Assembly (NCBI RefSeq): GCF_029504695.1
Contig: NZ_JAQFIN010000001.1
Location: 1 to 64,000 of the forward strand
Origin: Parabacteroides sp. PF5-6
Lineage (GTDB): Bacteria > Bacteroidota > Bacteroidia > Bacteroidales > Tannerellaceae
DNA length: 64,000 nucleotides
Direction of reading: 5' to 3'
Shown here: one piece after another, positions 36,679 to 46,528 of the stretch
Position numbering within the stretch: position 1 is the first letter of the stretch
Layout: every line of letters starts with the position of its first letter
Translations under genes and position numbers: made by a program
Notes under the pieces: generated by a model
Seen by the model: only the letters and a program-made list of their open reading frames with translations
Databases searched by the model: none
Told to the model about the DNA's origin: nothing

Positions 36679-36898
36679 GGGGCTTAAAGGGCTTAAGGGG
36701 CTTAAGGGAAATTAGGAACTCATAAGAACTCATAAGAACTCATAGGAACTCATAGGAGCTCATAAGAACTCATAGGAACTCATAAGAACTCATAGGAACT
36801 CATAAGAACTCATAGGAACCCTAGGACTCCTAGGAAATCCTAGGGCTCCTTTCTCTTATGAATTCCTATGAGTTCTTATGAGTTCTTATGAGTTCCTA
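36667..36898. repeat. G-rich repeat and 10-bp tandem-repeat hairpin, array 2
   Basis: 36667-36710 is a run of GGGGCTTAA(A/G)-like units. It is followed directly by about ten exact 10-base units of GGAACTCATA (36714-36814), a centre CCTAGGACTCCTAGGAAATC, and about five complement units (36852-36898). It separates convergent genes and probably terminates both. It joins two of the repeat families seen apart elsewhere. Confidence 0.85.
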
Positions 36899-36910
36899 AA
36901 TAGAAAAAAG

Positions 36911-36945
36911 AAAAGCCGGCACCACCCAATGATAGCGCCGGCTTT
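36911..36945 (-). terminator. Hairpin terminator after the lipoprotein gene
   Basis: AAAGCCGGC (36912-36920) pairs with GCCGGCTTT (36937-36945); on the minus strand it is followed by TTCTTTTTTCT. Confidence 0.65.
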
Positions 36946-36965
36946 CCTTTTATAAGGCCTTTTTC

Positions 36966-37796
36966 TTATTTCAATAACCCATCACGGATGGCCATGATGT
37001 CCGCATTGGCATCGCGGGCAGTCTGGATCGTAGCAGTCTTTTCTTTCAACGGAGCGATGGAAGTTCCCAAAGCGCCCAGTTCCGGATAGTATTCCGAAAG
37101 GTCAGCCGTGATCTCGCCCAAAACAACTACGCGTCTTTCCATATTCTCAGACAAGCCGGCAGTAGTCGCATCCCCTTTAACCACTAAAGAAGGATTAGCC
37201 ATCAGGCAAGCATATTCAGCAGAAGCACCGGCAAGCAGTTCGATCACCAGGTTCAATTTGTCGTCATCAGCCAACGCTTTGACGATCTTGTTTTCCTGAT
37301 CGGCATAGAACTTTTGCACGTCTTCTTTCGTTGCATTCTTTGCCGGAGCAGCCTCTTTCAAGGTATTCATTACATAAGAAATATTCAGATCGGCAGTCAG
37401 CTTCGTCAGAACCGCTTCTACCTCAGTAGTCGGCTGACCGGTTATAATCAATACATTGTAGTCGGAGAAATACATCCCGCAGGCACGTGCCTTTTGTGAG
37501 GGCGTAGTCAGCTCACCGGCTTTTGCGACAGGCAACATATATTTCAAGTTACCCACACCGATCGTCACCTCACCTGATGAAATACGGTAAGGCAGATCCG
37601 ACTCCGGCATATCATTCAATAAGCGGATGGTTTCCGTTTTTAATTCTTCTGTCAACAAACTTTTGGGTACGTTACCGGCGATCACAGCAGCTTCTTCTTT
37701 CGCGGCATCTTCTTTCGCTTTTTTGCCACCGGAGCAGGAGACCATCCCTACGATAAGGGCGGATGCGGTAAGCAGACTAACAATACTTCTTTTCAT
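36966..37796 (-). CDS. Lipoprotein of unknown function
   Basis: A 276-residue lipoprotein. The signal peptide ends in a lipobox (GMVSC, Cys21) followed by a charged linker (GGKKAKEDAAKEEAAV). The mature part is soluble and mostly helical. No known domain was recognised. It is on the same strand as the ABC transporter and starts 32 bases after its stop, so the two may be co-transcribed and the lipoprotein might be a periplasmic or outer-membrane accessory to it. Confidence 0.8.
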   Translation of the reverse strand: MKRSIVSLLTASALIVGMVSCSGGKKAKEDAAKEEAAVIAGNVPKSLLTEELKTETIRLLNDMPESDLPYRISSGEVTIGVGNLKYMLPVAKAGELTTPSQKARACGMYFSDYNVLIITGQPTTEVEAVLTKLTADLNISYVMNTLKEAAPAKNATKEDVQKFYADQENKIVKALADDDKLNLVIELLAGASAEYACLMANPSLVVKGDATTAGLSENMERRVVVLGEITADLSEYYPELGALGTSIAPLKEKTATIQTARDANADIMAIRDGLLK

Positions 37797-37828
37797 AATG
37801 ATTCATTTAATGTTATATTATTCTCTTT

Positions 37829-40747
37829 TTAATATTCTTTCGGATCACGGAAATGACGCCCGGGAAACTCTGCGAAGATAGTTATTATGACGAATACTGC
37901 AAAAAAACCGAGAACCAATAAATTAAATTTATAGGTAGAAATCTTATTCCCGCCCACATTCTTTACGTGAGAATAGAAGTGAGAACGCCCCCATTGATTA
38001 TCCGGTTCTACATAGATAATACCGATTTGCGGATAGAGCCGGTGGTTCGTTTCCTTGAAAAAACGGGTGGTTTGCGTATTCAAGACCAACTCTTCGATGG
38101 CCAGATTATGATTGTCTTGCTTGAGGTTGTTAAACCAGACTTCACTATGCGATTGAATGATTGCTTCCCTTTCTTTATCCAACAAAGCGGTGAAGTTATG
38201 GGCGCGTTGATGCAAAGCTTTCTCCACTTTATCCAGATAAGAAAGGTAGGACTCATCGGCTGTCTTCGGTTCGATCCGCGCGGCACGGCTCAAGACGGCG
38301 ATCTCATTGTCGATCGTTTGCCGATTATCCGCATCATTCTCCCGAAGCTGTTCTGCCAGGCTTCTGACTTCCGGCAGATGCACACTTTCATAATACTGAG
38401 CCAGAAACTTCTCCTTTTCAATATAAAAGAAAGGCTGATTGTAGGCATTGTCGATATATTCTTCCACCACCAAGGCTTCGAAGGCCCAACGCGAAGGGAT
38501 CAATTCGCCAACAAGGGGCACGATATTCTTCTGAGCCGCCCGCGTATTCAGGTCATCGAAATGGATCACCAGCCCACAAAGCAGGATCTGCGGGATGAGC
38601 AGTATCGGGATGGAGATATAGATAGAGACGATCGAACTTAAGGTCTGCGACAGCCATAGCCCCGTCAGGTTGGCCACGAACGCCGTCATCCAGAGAATAC
38701 TCCACCAGACGGCAAACATATTTATATTTACCCCCAGGATCGTATTCCCGATCAGAATGAAAAACAAAGTCTGCAAACCGGAGAGCGCACAAAGGTAGAT
38801 CATCTTGGATACCAGATAGCTGCTGCGACTCAACTGTAGGAAACGTTCCCGCTTGATGATGATCCGGTCTTTGATTATCTCTTCGGCGCTGATGCTCAAC
38901 CCAATAAAAGTAACCACGATCACCGCCATAAAGATATACGAGACAAAGTTTTTGTTCGTATAAAGTGAATACACCCCATTGTCGACATAACGGGTGATCG
39001 ATGCCACGATAATCGCCAACAGCGGAGCCACGGCAAGCGCCATAGTCAGGTATTGTTTATTGGTGAGTTTCGTGCGGATATTGCGTTCCGAGAAGATAAA
39101 GAACTGCTTCCACCAGGGTGGTTTTTGTATCTTATTATCCGGTAGCCGGGCCTGCTTGACCGGCTTAAGCGCGGGACGCGAAAGCAGGTAACGCTCGTGC
39201 CATTCCTCGGGAGTAAACTTACGGATACCGGTCTGGTTACCCGTATCATCGATCATCTTCGAATCGATGATATTCAAGATCAATTCCGGATTGACATTCC
39301 CGCATGTACTGCAAACGCTGATATCCTGGTCGGTGTATTTGGCGATATGTTTGAAATAAGTGATCGCCTCGATGGGGTTACCGTCGTAGATCGGGTATCC
39401 TCCTTTGTCGAGCAGCCAAAGGCGGTCGAACAGTTTATAGATTTCGGAAGAAGGTTGGTGGATATTGACCACGACCAGCCGTCCCCGGTGGGTTTGTTCT
39501 TTGAGCAGCATCATCACTTTCTCGGAATCGGTCGACGACAATCCACTGGTCGGTTCGTCCAGGTAGAGGATCGCCGGCTCACGTATCAATTCGAGGGCGA
39601 TATTCAAGCGTTTCCGTTGCCCGCCGCTGATGGTTTTCCGCAGAGGCGAACCCACTTCGAGCGATTTGATCTCTGACAGGTCCAACTCATTCAAGACGTT
39701 ATCGACTTTCTCTTCCAATTTCTCCGGCGTCAGACCGTCGAACGAGAAACGGGCGGTGAACCACAGGTTCTCATACACCGTCAATTCCTCGATCAACAAA
39801 TCATCCTGCGGCACAAAGCCGATCAGTTGCTTGCCTTCCGGTGTATGGATCGAATGACCGTTGATCGTGATCGTTCCGGAGTCCGGACGCAGATTACCGT
39901 TCATCAGGCTTAACAGGGTGGACTTCCCCACGCCGCTGCCGCCCATAATGGCAACCAGTTGCCCCGATTCGAGGTCGAACGAGAAGTTGTGCAAGCCGTT
40001 CGTACTTTTCTTAAAGGTAAAATCAATATCCCTCCCCGCCAGACGGATGATTTCTTTTTTCTCCCGGTTGGAGAAGATTGCCTGCAGGTCGCTATGGTAG
40101 ATCGGTTGGAAGAGCGGGCTTTTCACCACACTGCTGGGCTGCCAGCCGTAGAAAATATCCGGCGCCAGCGGGATATCATTCATAAACACCTGGGCCGCCC
40201 CGTGATAGGTGAAGATAAACTGCTCGAACCGTTTGATAGAATACACCGTCAGATAGCCTTCGAGGCCTTCACGGCAGATATGATTGTCGGTCTCGTGTTC
40301 GACCGGCTGGGCGTCGATCGTCAACAGGTTGGGCGAGAACCCTCCGGTGACGAACGCGAATATATCTTCGAACTCCGTCGGCAGGATATGGAAGATCTCG
40401 GCAACGATCCGGAAGATATGGATATGGTTGTTCAGCTCTTCACTGTTGTTATGCGCGAACTCCACAAAACGGACCAACAGAAGGAATTGTTCTTCAAGCG
40501 TCAGTTTGACTTTCATCTGCATACAGATGTTGCGCACGACTTCCTCTTTATTGATCGGAATCATTTCGTCGTCGTACATGCTGCGCAACTCATTGTATAA
40601 CTGGATGTACTGATCGTGAGCGCGTACCCCGAAGTGGCTGGAGAGATAAGAGTGAATAGCCCGGATCGCCTGTCCGTTCTCAATCTTAACCATAGAGGCG
40701 AAAATAGCAAACAGATTCAAAAGTCCGTTGAGAATACTCTCATTCAT
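37829..40747 (-). CDS. ABC transporter, ATP-binding and permease fused
   Basis: A 972-residue protein. A helical N-terminal part (about 1-240, TerB-like in layout) precedes one ABC domain (about 255-480): Walker A GGSGVGKSTLLSL, signature ISGGQRKRLNIALEL, Walker B ILYLDEPTSG, H-loop VVNIHQPS. The C-terminal half has about six membrane helices in the style of ABC-2 exporters (ABCG/White group) with a large loop of about 130 residues between helices. Its cargo is unknown. ATG 40747 (MNESILNGLL) is chosen; the frame continues to 40783 but would overlap the promoter box TATATTTG at 40781-40788. Confidence 0.88.
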   Translation of the reverse strand: MNESILNGLLNLFAIFASMVKIENGQAIRAIHSYLSSHFGVRAHDQYIQLYNELRSMYDDEMIPINKEEVVRNICMQMKVKLTLEEQFLLLVRFVEFAHNNSEELNNHIHIFRIVAEIFHILPTEFEDIFAFVTGGFSPNLLTIDAQPVEHETDNHICREGLEGYLTVYSIKRFEQFIFTYHGAAQVFMNDIPLAPDIFYGWQPSSVVKSPLFQPIYHSDLQAIFSNREKKEIIRLAGRDIDFTFKKSTNGLHNFSFDLESGQLVAIMGGSGVGKSTLLSLMNGNLRPDSGTITINGHSIHTPEGKQLIGFVPQDDLLIEELTVYENLWFTARFSFDGLTPEKLEEKVDNVLNELDLSEIKSLEVGSPLRKTISGGQRKRLNIALELIREPAILYLDEPTSGLSSTDSEKVMMLLKEQTHRGRLVVVNIHQPSSEIYKLFDRLWLLDKGGYPIYDGNPIEAITYFKHIAKYTDQDISVCSTCGNVNPELILNIIDSKMIDDTGNQTGIRKFTPEEWHERYLLSRPALKPVKQARLPDNKIQKPPWWKQFFIFSERNIRTKLTNKQYLTMALAVAPLLAIIVASITRYVDNGVYSLYTNKNFVSYIFMAVIVVTFIGLSISAEEIIKDRIIIKRERFLQLSRSSYLVSKMIYLCALSGLQTLFFILIGNTILGVNINMFAVWWSILWMTAFVANLTGLWLSQTLSSIVSIYISIPILLIPQILLCGLVIHFDDLNTRAAQKNIVPLVGELIPSRWAFEALVVEEYIDNAYNQPFFYIEKEKFLAQYYESVHLPEVRSLAEQLRENDADNRQTIDNEIAVLSRAARIEPKTADESYLSYLDKVEKALHQRAHNFTALLDKEREAIIQSHSEVWFNNLKQDNHNLAIEELVLNTQTTRFFKETNHRLYPQIGIIYVEPDNQWGRSHFYSHVKNVGGNKISTYKFNLLVLGFFAVFVIITIFAEFPGRHFRDPKEY

Positions 40748-40780
40748 AAGACGAATAGGTGTTTGTAGTGTTTTACGGTG

Positions 40781-40852
40781 CAAATATAATGAAAATCCAC
40801 ACCAATTTCGGGATTTTTCCGTTGCCTGAACTATTTATTTGTCCTACCTTTG
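40781..40852. promoter_or_regulatory. Divergent promoters of the ABC transporter and mutAB
   Basis: Minus-strand TATATTTG (40781-40788) serves the transporter. For mutA, TTG 40822-40824 and TACCTTTG 40845-40852 are 20 bases apart, an excellent Bacteroidota promoter. Confidence 0.65.
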
Positions 40853-40904
40853 CCCCCTGTTATTTAATGATATACTAATACCAGTATTATAAACAAAAAA
40901 TATT

Positions 40905-42758
40905 ATGGCAGAATTAAAAGAGAAACTTTTCTCAGAATTTCCACCCATTACGACTGAGGAATGGATGGCAAAGATCACGGCCGACCTGAAAGGGGCACCG
41001 TTTGAGAAAAAGCTTGTTTGGAGAACAAGCGAAGGATTTAACGTCAATCCATTTTATCGGGCAGAAGACATCGAAGGTTTGAAGACGACGACATCCCTTC
41101 CGGGTGAATTTCCTTATGTTCGCGGAACAAAGAAGGACAACGACTGGAAGGTGCGCCAAAACATTGATGTAAAGGATTTCAAAGCAGCGAATGCCAAAGC
41201 GCGGGATATCTTAAGTAAGGGTATCACCTCTTTGGGTTTCCATTTCTGTGGCGACGATGTGAAGGCAGAAAACATCGCTACGCTGTTGGAAGGTATTTGT
41301 CCGGAATGTGTAGAACTGAACTTCAAGACTTGCAACAACAAAGCAGAAACATTGATCGGCCTGTTGGCAGACTACTTCAAAGGCAAAGGCGCCGACCTGG
41401 CGAAATGCGAAGGATCGGTAGATTACAATCCGTTCAAGAAACCGTTGGTGAAAGGTGTAGCCTTTGACGGTTGGGTAGAACAGGCAGCTGCCGTATTGCG
41501 TGCCGGAAAAGCTTTACCGGCTTACCGCGTATTGGCTGTTGACGCTTGTCAGTTGAACGATGCGGGTGCTTATATCGCACAGGAACTGGGATACGCTTTG
41601 GCTTGGGGTAACGAGATCGTGGCCAAATTGACCGAAGCCGGTTTCACAGCAACGGAAGTAGCCAAGAGTATCAAATTCAACTTCGGCACGACTGCCAATT
41701 ACTTTATGGAGATCGCAAAGTTCCGCGCAGCCCGTTGGTTGTGGGCAGAGATTGTCGCAGCCTATCAACCCGATTGCAACTGTGCTTGCAAGATGGTAGC
41801 ACAGGCTCAGTCTTCGCAATGGAACCTGACGGTTTACGATGCGCATGTGAACCTGCTGCGTACACAGACCGAAGCCATGTCGGCCGCTATTGCCGGGGTG
41901 GATTCAATTACGGTTGCTCCGTTTGATGTGACTTACCAGGATTCGGACGATTTCTCTGAACGTATCGCCCGCAACCAGCAGTTGTTATTGAAAGAAGAAT
42001 GTCATTTCGATAAGGTAGCCGACCCGTCTGCCGGATCTTATTATATTGAAGTATTGACCAACTCGATCGCCGACGAAGGATGGAAACTCTTCCTCGCGGT
42101 GGAAGAAATGGGTGGTTTCTACGCCGCAGTCAAAGCCGGTGAAGTACAGAAAGCGGTGAACGCTTCTTCCGTTGCTCGCCGCAAAGCCGTGGCTACCCGC
42201 CGGGAAATCCTGTTGGGAACCAACCAATATCCGAACATCACCGAAGTGGCTGCCGGAAAGATCAAGAATGAAAGCGAATGCGGCTGCGGATGTGGCGCGA
42301 ATGCTGAGATCGAGAAATTAGACTTCTCTCGTGGTGCTTCCGACTTCGAAACGCTCCGTTTGGCTACTGAAAAGAGTGGCAAGACTCCGAAGGTATTTAT
42401 GCTGACGATCGGTAACCTGGCGATGCGCCTGGCCCGTTCACAGTTCTCCGGAAACTTCTTCGGCTGTGCCGGATACCAGATCATCGACAACCTGGGATTC
42501 GAAACGGTAGAAGCCGGTGTAGATGCTGCCTTGAAAGCAGGAGCCAGTATTGTGGTTCTTTGCTCAAGCGACGACGAATACGCAGAATACGCTCCTGCTG
42601 CTTTGAAAGCTTTGAATGGCAAGGCTGAATTGGTAGTAGCCGGCGCACCTGCCTGCATGGACGACCTGAAAGCTCAGGGTATTACTGAATTTGTAAATGT
42701 CAAGAGCAACGTGCTCGAAACATTGAAAGCTTTCAACGTTAAATTAGGAATCGCTTAA
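40905..42758 (+). CDS. mutA: Methylmalonyl-CoA mutase small (beta) subunit
   Basis: A 617-residue subunit of the coenzyme-B12-dependent mutase that interconverts succinyl-CoA and methylmalonyl-CoA for propionate formation. It has the TIM-barrel and B12-like domains of the family but lacks the cobalamin-ligand DxHxxG motif, as expected for the non-catalytic subunit. A linker between the two domains contains Cys459, Cys461 and Cys463 (ECGCGCG), an unusual metal- or disulphide-like cluster. It is 11 bases before mutB, behind a strong promoter. Confidence 0.95.
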   Translation: MAELKEKLFSEFPPITTEEWMAKITADLKGAPFEKKLVWRTSEGFNVNPFYRAEDIEGLKTTTSLPGEFPYVRGTKKDNDWKVRQNIDVKDFKAANAKARDILSKGITSLGFHFCGDDVKAENIATLLEGICPECVELNFKTCNNKAETLIGLLADYFKGKGADLAKCEGSVDYNPFKKPLVKGVAFDGWVEQAAAVLRAGKALPAYRVLAVDACQLNDAGAYIAQELGYALAWGNEIVAKLTEAGFTATEVAKSIKFNFGTTANYFMEIAKFRAARWLWAEIVAAYQPDCNCACKMVAQAQSSQWNLTVYDAHVNLLRTQTEAMSAAIAGVDSITVAPFDVTYQDSDDFSERIARNQQLLLKEECHFDKVADPSAGSYYIEVLTNSIADEGWKLFLAVEEMGGFYAAVKAGEVQKAVNASSVARRKAVATRREILLGTNQYPNITEVAAGKIKNESECGCGCGANAEIEKLDFSRGASDFETLRLATEKSGKTPKVFMLTIGNLAMRLARSQFSGNFFGCAGYQIIDNLGFETVEAGVDAALKAGASIVVLCSSDDEYAEYAPAALKALNGKAELVVAGAPACMDDLKAQGITEFVNVKSNVLETLKAFNVKLGIA

Positions 42759-42769
42759 GTAGAAGAATT

Positions 42770-44917
42770 ATGAGACCAGTTTTTAAGAACATAGATATCA
42801 AAAATGCCGGATTTGTGGCTACCGATGGCGCGCAATGGGCAAAAGAAAATGGAATTAAAGCGGATTGGAAGACACCCGAGTTGATCGATGTGAAATCCGT
42901 TTATACAAAAGAAGACCTGGAAGGCATGGAGCACCTGAACTACGCTTCCGGTTTACCTCCTTACCTGCGTGGACCGTATAGCGGTATGTACGCGATGCGT
43001 CCCTGGACGGTGCGTCAGTATGCCGGTTTCTCTACCGCAGAAGAATCAAATGCTTTCTATCGCCGTAACCTGGCAGCCGGTCAGAAAGGGCTGTCGGTGG
43101 CATTCGACTTGGCAACACACCGCGGATACGATGCCGACCACGACCGTGTGGTAGGTGACGTAGGGAAAGCCGGTGTTTCCATCTGTTCACTGGAAGATAT
43201 GAAAGTCTTGTTCGATGGAATTCCTTTGAACCAGATGTCTGTCTCCATGACCATGAACGGTGCCGTTCTTCCCGTACTGGCGTTCTATATCAATGCCGGT
43301 TTGGAGCAAGGTGCTAAACTGGAAGAGATGGCAGGAACGATCCAGAACGATATCCTGAAAGAATTCATGGTGCGTAATACCTATATCTATCCGCCCGAAT
43401 TCTCCATGAAGATCATCGCTGATATCTTCGAATATACTTCACAGAAGATGCCGAAGTTCAACTCGATCTCTATCTCCGGTTACCACATGCAGGAAGCCGG
43501 TGCGACTGCCGATATCGAGATGGCTTATACCCTTTGCGACGGGATGGAATACCTGCGCGCCGGGATCAATGCCGGTATCGATGTGGATGCGTTCGCTCCG
43601 CGCTTGTCGTTCTTCTGGGCGATCGGCATGAACCACTTTATGGAAATCGCCAAGATGCGCGCTGCCCGTATGTTGTGGGCGAAGATTGTGAAGAGCTTCG
43701 GAGGTAAAAACCCGAAATCATTGGCTTTGCGTACGCACTGTCAGACTTCCGGTTGGTCGCTGACCGAGCAGGATCCGTTCAACAACGTGGGACGTACCTG
43801 TATCGAAGCGATGGCTGCTGCATTGGGACATACCCAGTCACTGCATACCAACGCTTTGGACGAAGCGATCGCTTTGCCGACCGACTTCTCTGCCCGTATT
43901 GCCCGTAACACCCAGATCTATATCCAGGAAGAAACCCAGATCTGTAAAGAGATCGACCCATGGGCCGGTTCCTACTACGTGGAAACACTGACCAACGAAC
44001 TGGTACACAAAGGCTGGGCGTTGATTCAGGAGATCGAAAGCATGGGTGGTATGGCGAAAGCTATCGAGACCGGTATTCCCAAAATGCGTATCGAAGAAGC
44101 TGCTGCCCGTACACAGGCACGCATCGACTCACAGGCGCAGACCATCGTCGGTATCAACAAATACCGCTTGGCGAAAGAAGACCCGATCGATATCCTCGAG
44201 ATCGACAATACAGCCGTTCGCCTGCAACAGATCGAACGTTTGGAAGACCTGCGTGGCAAACGCGACGAAGCAGCCGTGAAAGAAGCATTGGCTGCCATCA
44301 CCGAATGTGCCCGCACGAAGAAAGGCAACCTCTTGGAACTGGCTGTCAAAGCCGCCGGCTTGCGTGCTTCCCTGGGTGAGATCTCCGATGCCTGCGAAGA
44401 AGTGGCAGGACGTTATAAAGCAATCATCAGAACAATATCAGGCGTGTATTCATCAGAAACAGGTAAAGATGCCGACTTCCAGAAAGCGACGGAATTGGCC
44501 GAGAAGTTTGCCAAGAAAGAAGGTCGCCAGCCCCGTATCATGATCGCCAAGATGGGTCAGGACGGACACGACCGTGGCGCGAAAGTAGTAGCAACCGGTT
44601 ATGCCGACTGTGGATTCGACGTGGATATGGGACCCTTGTTCCAGACGCCGGCCGAAGCAGCCCGTCAAGCGGTTGAGAACGACGTGCATGTGATGGGTGT
44701 CTCTTCATTGGCTGCCGGTCATAAGACGTTGGTGCCGCAGGTGATCGAAGAACTGAAGAAGCTTGGTCGCCCGGATATCATCGTGATCGCCGGTGGGGTA
44801 ATCCCGGCACAGGACTATGACTACCTGTACAAAGCTGGCGTTGCCGCTATCTTTGGCCCCGGTACTTCCGTAGCCAAGGCAGCCGTTCAGATGTTGGAAA
44901 TCCTTTTGGATGAATAA
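42770..44917 (+). CDS. mutB: Methylmalonyl-CoA mutase large (alpha) subunit
   Basis: A 715-residue catalytic subunit. The TIM-barrel part includes [20 protein letters not shown] and [20 protein letters not shown]. The C-terminal B12 domain has D598-G-H600-D-R-G603 (DxHxxG; His600 is the lower cobalt ligand) and the GxxS/GG segments [12 protein letters not shown] and IAGGVIP. With MutA it forms the heterodimer of the succinate-propionate pathway. No epimerase or MeaB chaperone gene adjoins. A classic terminator follows at 44937-44969. Confidence 0.97.
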   Translation: MRPVFKNIDIKNAGFVATDGAQWAKENGIKADWKTPELIDVKSVYTKEDLEGMEHLNYASGLPPYLRGPYSGMYAMRPWTVRQYAGFSTAEESNAFYRRNLAAGQKGLSVAFDLATHRGYDADHDRVVGDVGKAGVSICSLEDMKVLFDGIPLNQMSVSMTMNGAVLPVLAFYINAGLEQGAKLEEMAGTIQNDILKEFMVRNTYIYPPEFSMKIIADIFEYTSQKMPKFNSISISGYHMQEAGATADIEMAYTLCDGMEYLRAGINAGIDVDAFAPRLSFFWAIGMNHFMEIAKMRAARMLWAKIVKSFGGKNPKSLALRTHCQTSGWSLTEQDPFNNVGRTCIEAMAAALGHTQSLHTNALDEAIALPTDFSARIARNTQIYIQEETQICKEIDPWAGSYYVETLTNELVHKGWALIQEIESMGGMAKAIETGIPKMRIEEAAARTQARIDSQAQTIVGINKYRLAKEDPIDILEIDNTAVRLQQIERLEDLRGKRDEAAVKEALAAITECARTKKGNLLELAVKAAGLRASLGEISDACEEVAGRYKAIIRTISGVYSSETGKDADFQKATELAEKFAKKEGRQPRIMIAKMGQDGHDRGAKVVATGYADCGFDVDMGPLFQTPAEAARQAVENDVHVMGVSSLAAGHKTLVPQVIEELKKLGRPDIIVIAGGVIPAQDYDYLYKAGVAAIFGPGTSVAKAAVQMLEILLDE

Positions 44918-44936
44918 TACACATTCCGAATGATAC

Positions 44937-44969
44937 AAAAAAAAGCGGACCGAAAGGTTCGCTTTTTTT
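44937..44969 (+). terminator. mutB: Rho-independent terminator after mutB
   Basis: AAAAAGCGGACC pairs with GGTTCGCTTTTT around a GAAA tetraloop, followed by a T run. Confidence 0.85.
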
Positions 44970-45306
44970 GTGTCTATTCATACGAAGGAGCGGATAAAGT
45001 GGTAAGAATTTCTTGACAATTTGACAATTTGGCCCTCTTTTTGATGAATTGTCAAGAAAAATAGACGAATTCTTAAATAGTTGAACGGAATACCTCGCTT
45101 TTGATGTCCGGGCTCTTCTTACTTTTGTTGGCAAGAGTTGAAGATAACTCTTATAAAGTAATTTTTCTTCATTATAAAAGGTTTAACCAAAAACCTTAAC
45201 GCTTTGCAGAGCAAAGCGTAATTATGAATTATGAATTATGAGAAAAAGAGACTAAGTGGTTCTCATAATTCATAATTCATAATTGCTTCAGAGCTGCAGC
45301 TCTGAA
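44970..45306. repeat. Intergenic inverted repeats after mutB and the CARF nuclease
   Basis: TTTCTTGACAATT (about 45012) pairs with AATTGTCAAGAAA (about 45047-45060). AATTATGAATTATGA-type units at 45220-45242 are inverted perfectly over 23 bases at 45262-45284 (9-base period). TTCAGAGCTGCAGCTCTGAA at 45287-45306 is a 20-base perfect palindrome that overlaps the end of the CARF nuclease gene. These probably form bidirectional terminators. Confidence 0.7.
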
Positions 45307-46406
45307 ACGACCTGATCCAGCCAGTTGGGCAATTCGTTCAGGTGATTCAGGCGATCTTCGAAGAAGGTCGGAGCAAAGACATTGATCTGCACGTCTTTGC
45401 ATTTCTCCAACAGGTAGTGTTCCACCGGATAATAACTCGCCAATACGGCGCGGGAGATATCTCCGCCGTAGGTTTCCCGGACGCCGTCGATCTTATAGAC
45501 GTCGTTCTGTGTGACATGGCCCGACTTACATTCGATAAAAATCAGCTTCTGCCGGCTGTTGACCAACACATCGATTTCGTTCTTCGACTGCGTATTCTCC
45601 GAATCGGTCTGAAACAATACATTCTGCCAGGCTTCGGGCGGGTTGGGTTGGCGCTCGGTCCAGACACGTACCTGATGTGCCACGAGTGTTTCCCACCAAC
45701 TGCCTTTGAAATAGAGATAGAGCGCGTTGCGATTGGAGGTGCGCAAAAGGATCTGCCCCTTTTGGGTGAAGAGCAGGCCTCCGTTGATAATCTTAAAGCG
45801 CAGTTCGTTGGTTAATAACTTCGACGCCGGCAGGCGGGAGACCTGACGGTGGCAGATCACCCCGAAAAACTTCATGATGCGGGCATGCTCCTGCGGATAA
45901 TTCTCGATGAAACGTTTGATTTGTTTGGAGGTGGTGATATCGTCGTCGCGCAGGTCTTTGATGTCGTGGTAGGTCGACAGTACGTTTCCGCTCAGTTTGA
46001 TGATCTCTTCATTATCCAGTGTGCTGTGCATGGATACCTTCTCAAACGTATCCAGCCAGACCAGTTCGCCCAGTTGGGTGAGGTAGAAAGCACGGCTATT
46101 GTTTGCTTTTGCCACCTGATAAGCCGCCAGCGCCATCGGTTTGGTGCCTTCGGAGAGGTGATAGATAAACTCCCCTTTGTATTCCTTATGGATCACGCGG
46201 CAGATCTCCATCACCTGATTGCCATCGTAGGGATCCGTCAGGTAGGCGCACCGGCAGATGGAGGCGGGCAGGAGTGGAAACATGGTGTCGGCAATGCCCT
46301 GGGTGGCTTCCGTGTACAACAGGTGGATGTAGTCGGGCGCGAACTCCTTGATGGCGTGATAGACTGAGGTGATATCTTTCCCCAGTAGAATGATTTGATG
46401 TTTCAT
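45288..46406 (-). CDS. Card1/Can2-like CARF-domain nuclease (DUF1887)
   Basis: A 372-residue protein with the size and order of Card1/Can2: an N-terminal CARF Rossmann domain (about 1-140), with the ligand-loop motif EGTKPMALAAYQ (86-97), a winged-helix-like middle (150-225), and a C-terminal PD-(D/E)xK nuclease with Glu239 (GSWWET), Asp279 (NEIDVLV), Glu292 and Lys294 (FIECKSG). Relatives are activated by cyclic tetra-adenylate from type III CRISPR Cas10 to cut ssDNA, RNA or supercoiled DNA. No cas gene or CRISPR array is in the window, so this is an orphan effector or uses another cyclase. Minus-strand TATATTTG at 46432-46439 gives it its own promoter. Confidence 0.88.
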   Translation of the reverse strand: MKHQIILLGKDITSVYHAIKEFAPDYIHLLYTEATQGIADTMFPLLPASICRCAYLTDPYDGNQVMEICRVIHKEYKGEFIYHLSEGTKPMALAAYQVAKANNSRAFYLTQLGELVWLDTFEKVSMHSTLDNEEIIKLSGNVLSTYHDIKDLRDDDITTSKQIKRFIENYPQEHARIMKFFGVICHRQVSRLPASKLLTNELRFKIINGGLLFTQKGQILLRTSNRNALYLYFKGSWWETLVAHQVRVWTERQPNPPEAWQNVLFQTDSENTQSKNEIDVLVNSRQKLIFIECKSGHVTQNDVYKIDGVRETYGGDISRAVLASYYPVEHYLLEKCKDVQINVFAPTFFEDRLNHLNELPNWLDQVVSELQL

Positions 46407-46431
46407 ACGTCTCTTTGAATTACAAGTAGGG

Positions 46432-46439
46432 CAAATATA
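46432..46439 (-). promoter_or_regulatory. -7 promoter box for the CARF nuclease
   Basis: Minus-strand TATATTTG matches TAnnTTTG, 26 bases upstream of the ATG. Confidence 0.5.
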
Positions 46440-46528
46440 CTTCTTATCCGTGAACAGACCGGGCTTCGGATTTGTTTATTTCTTAGAAATGCTCTTAATT
46501 TGTATGACTATTAAAAAAGGATGAGATT

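Noticed and set aside
45220-45284. Possible attachment site or phage end
   Set aside because: The 9-base-period inverted repeat follows a gene end and lacks an integrase or tRNA; it is better explained as a terminator.
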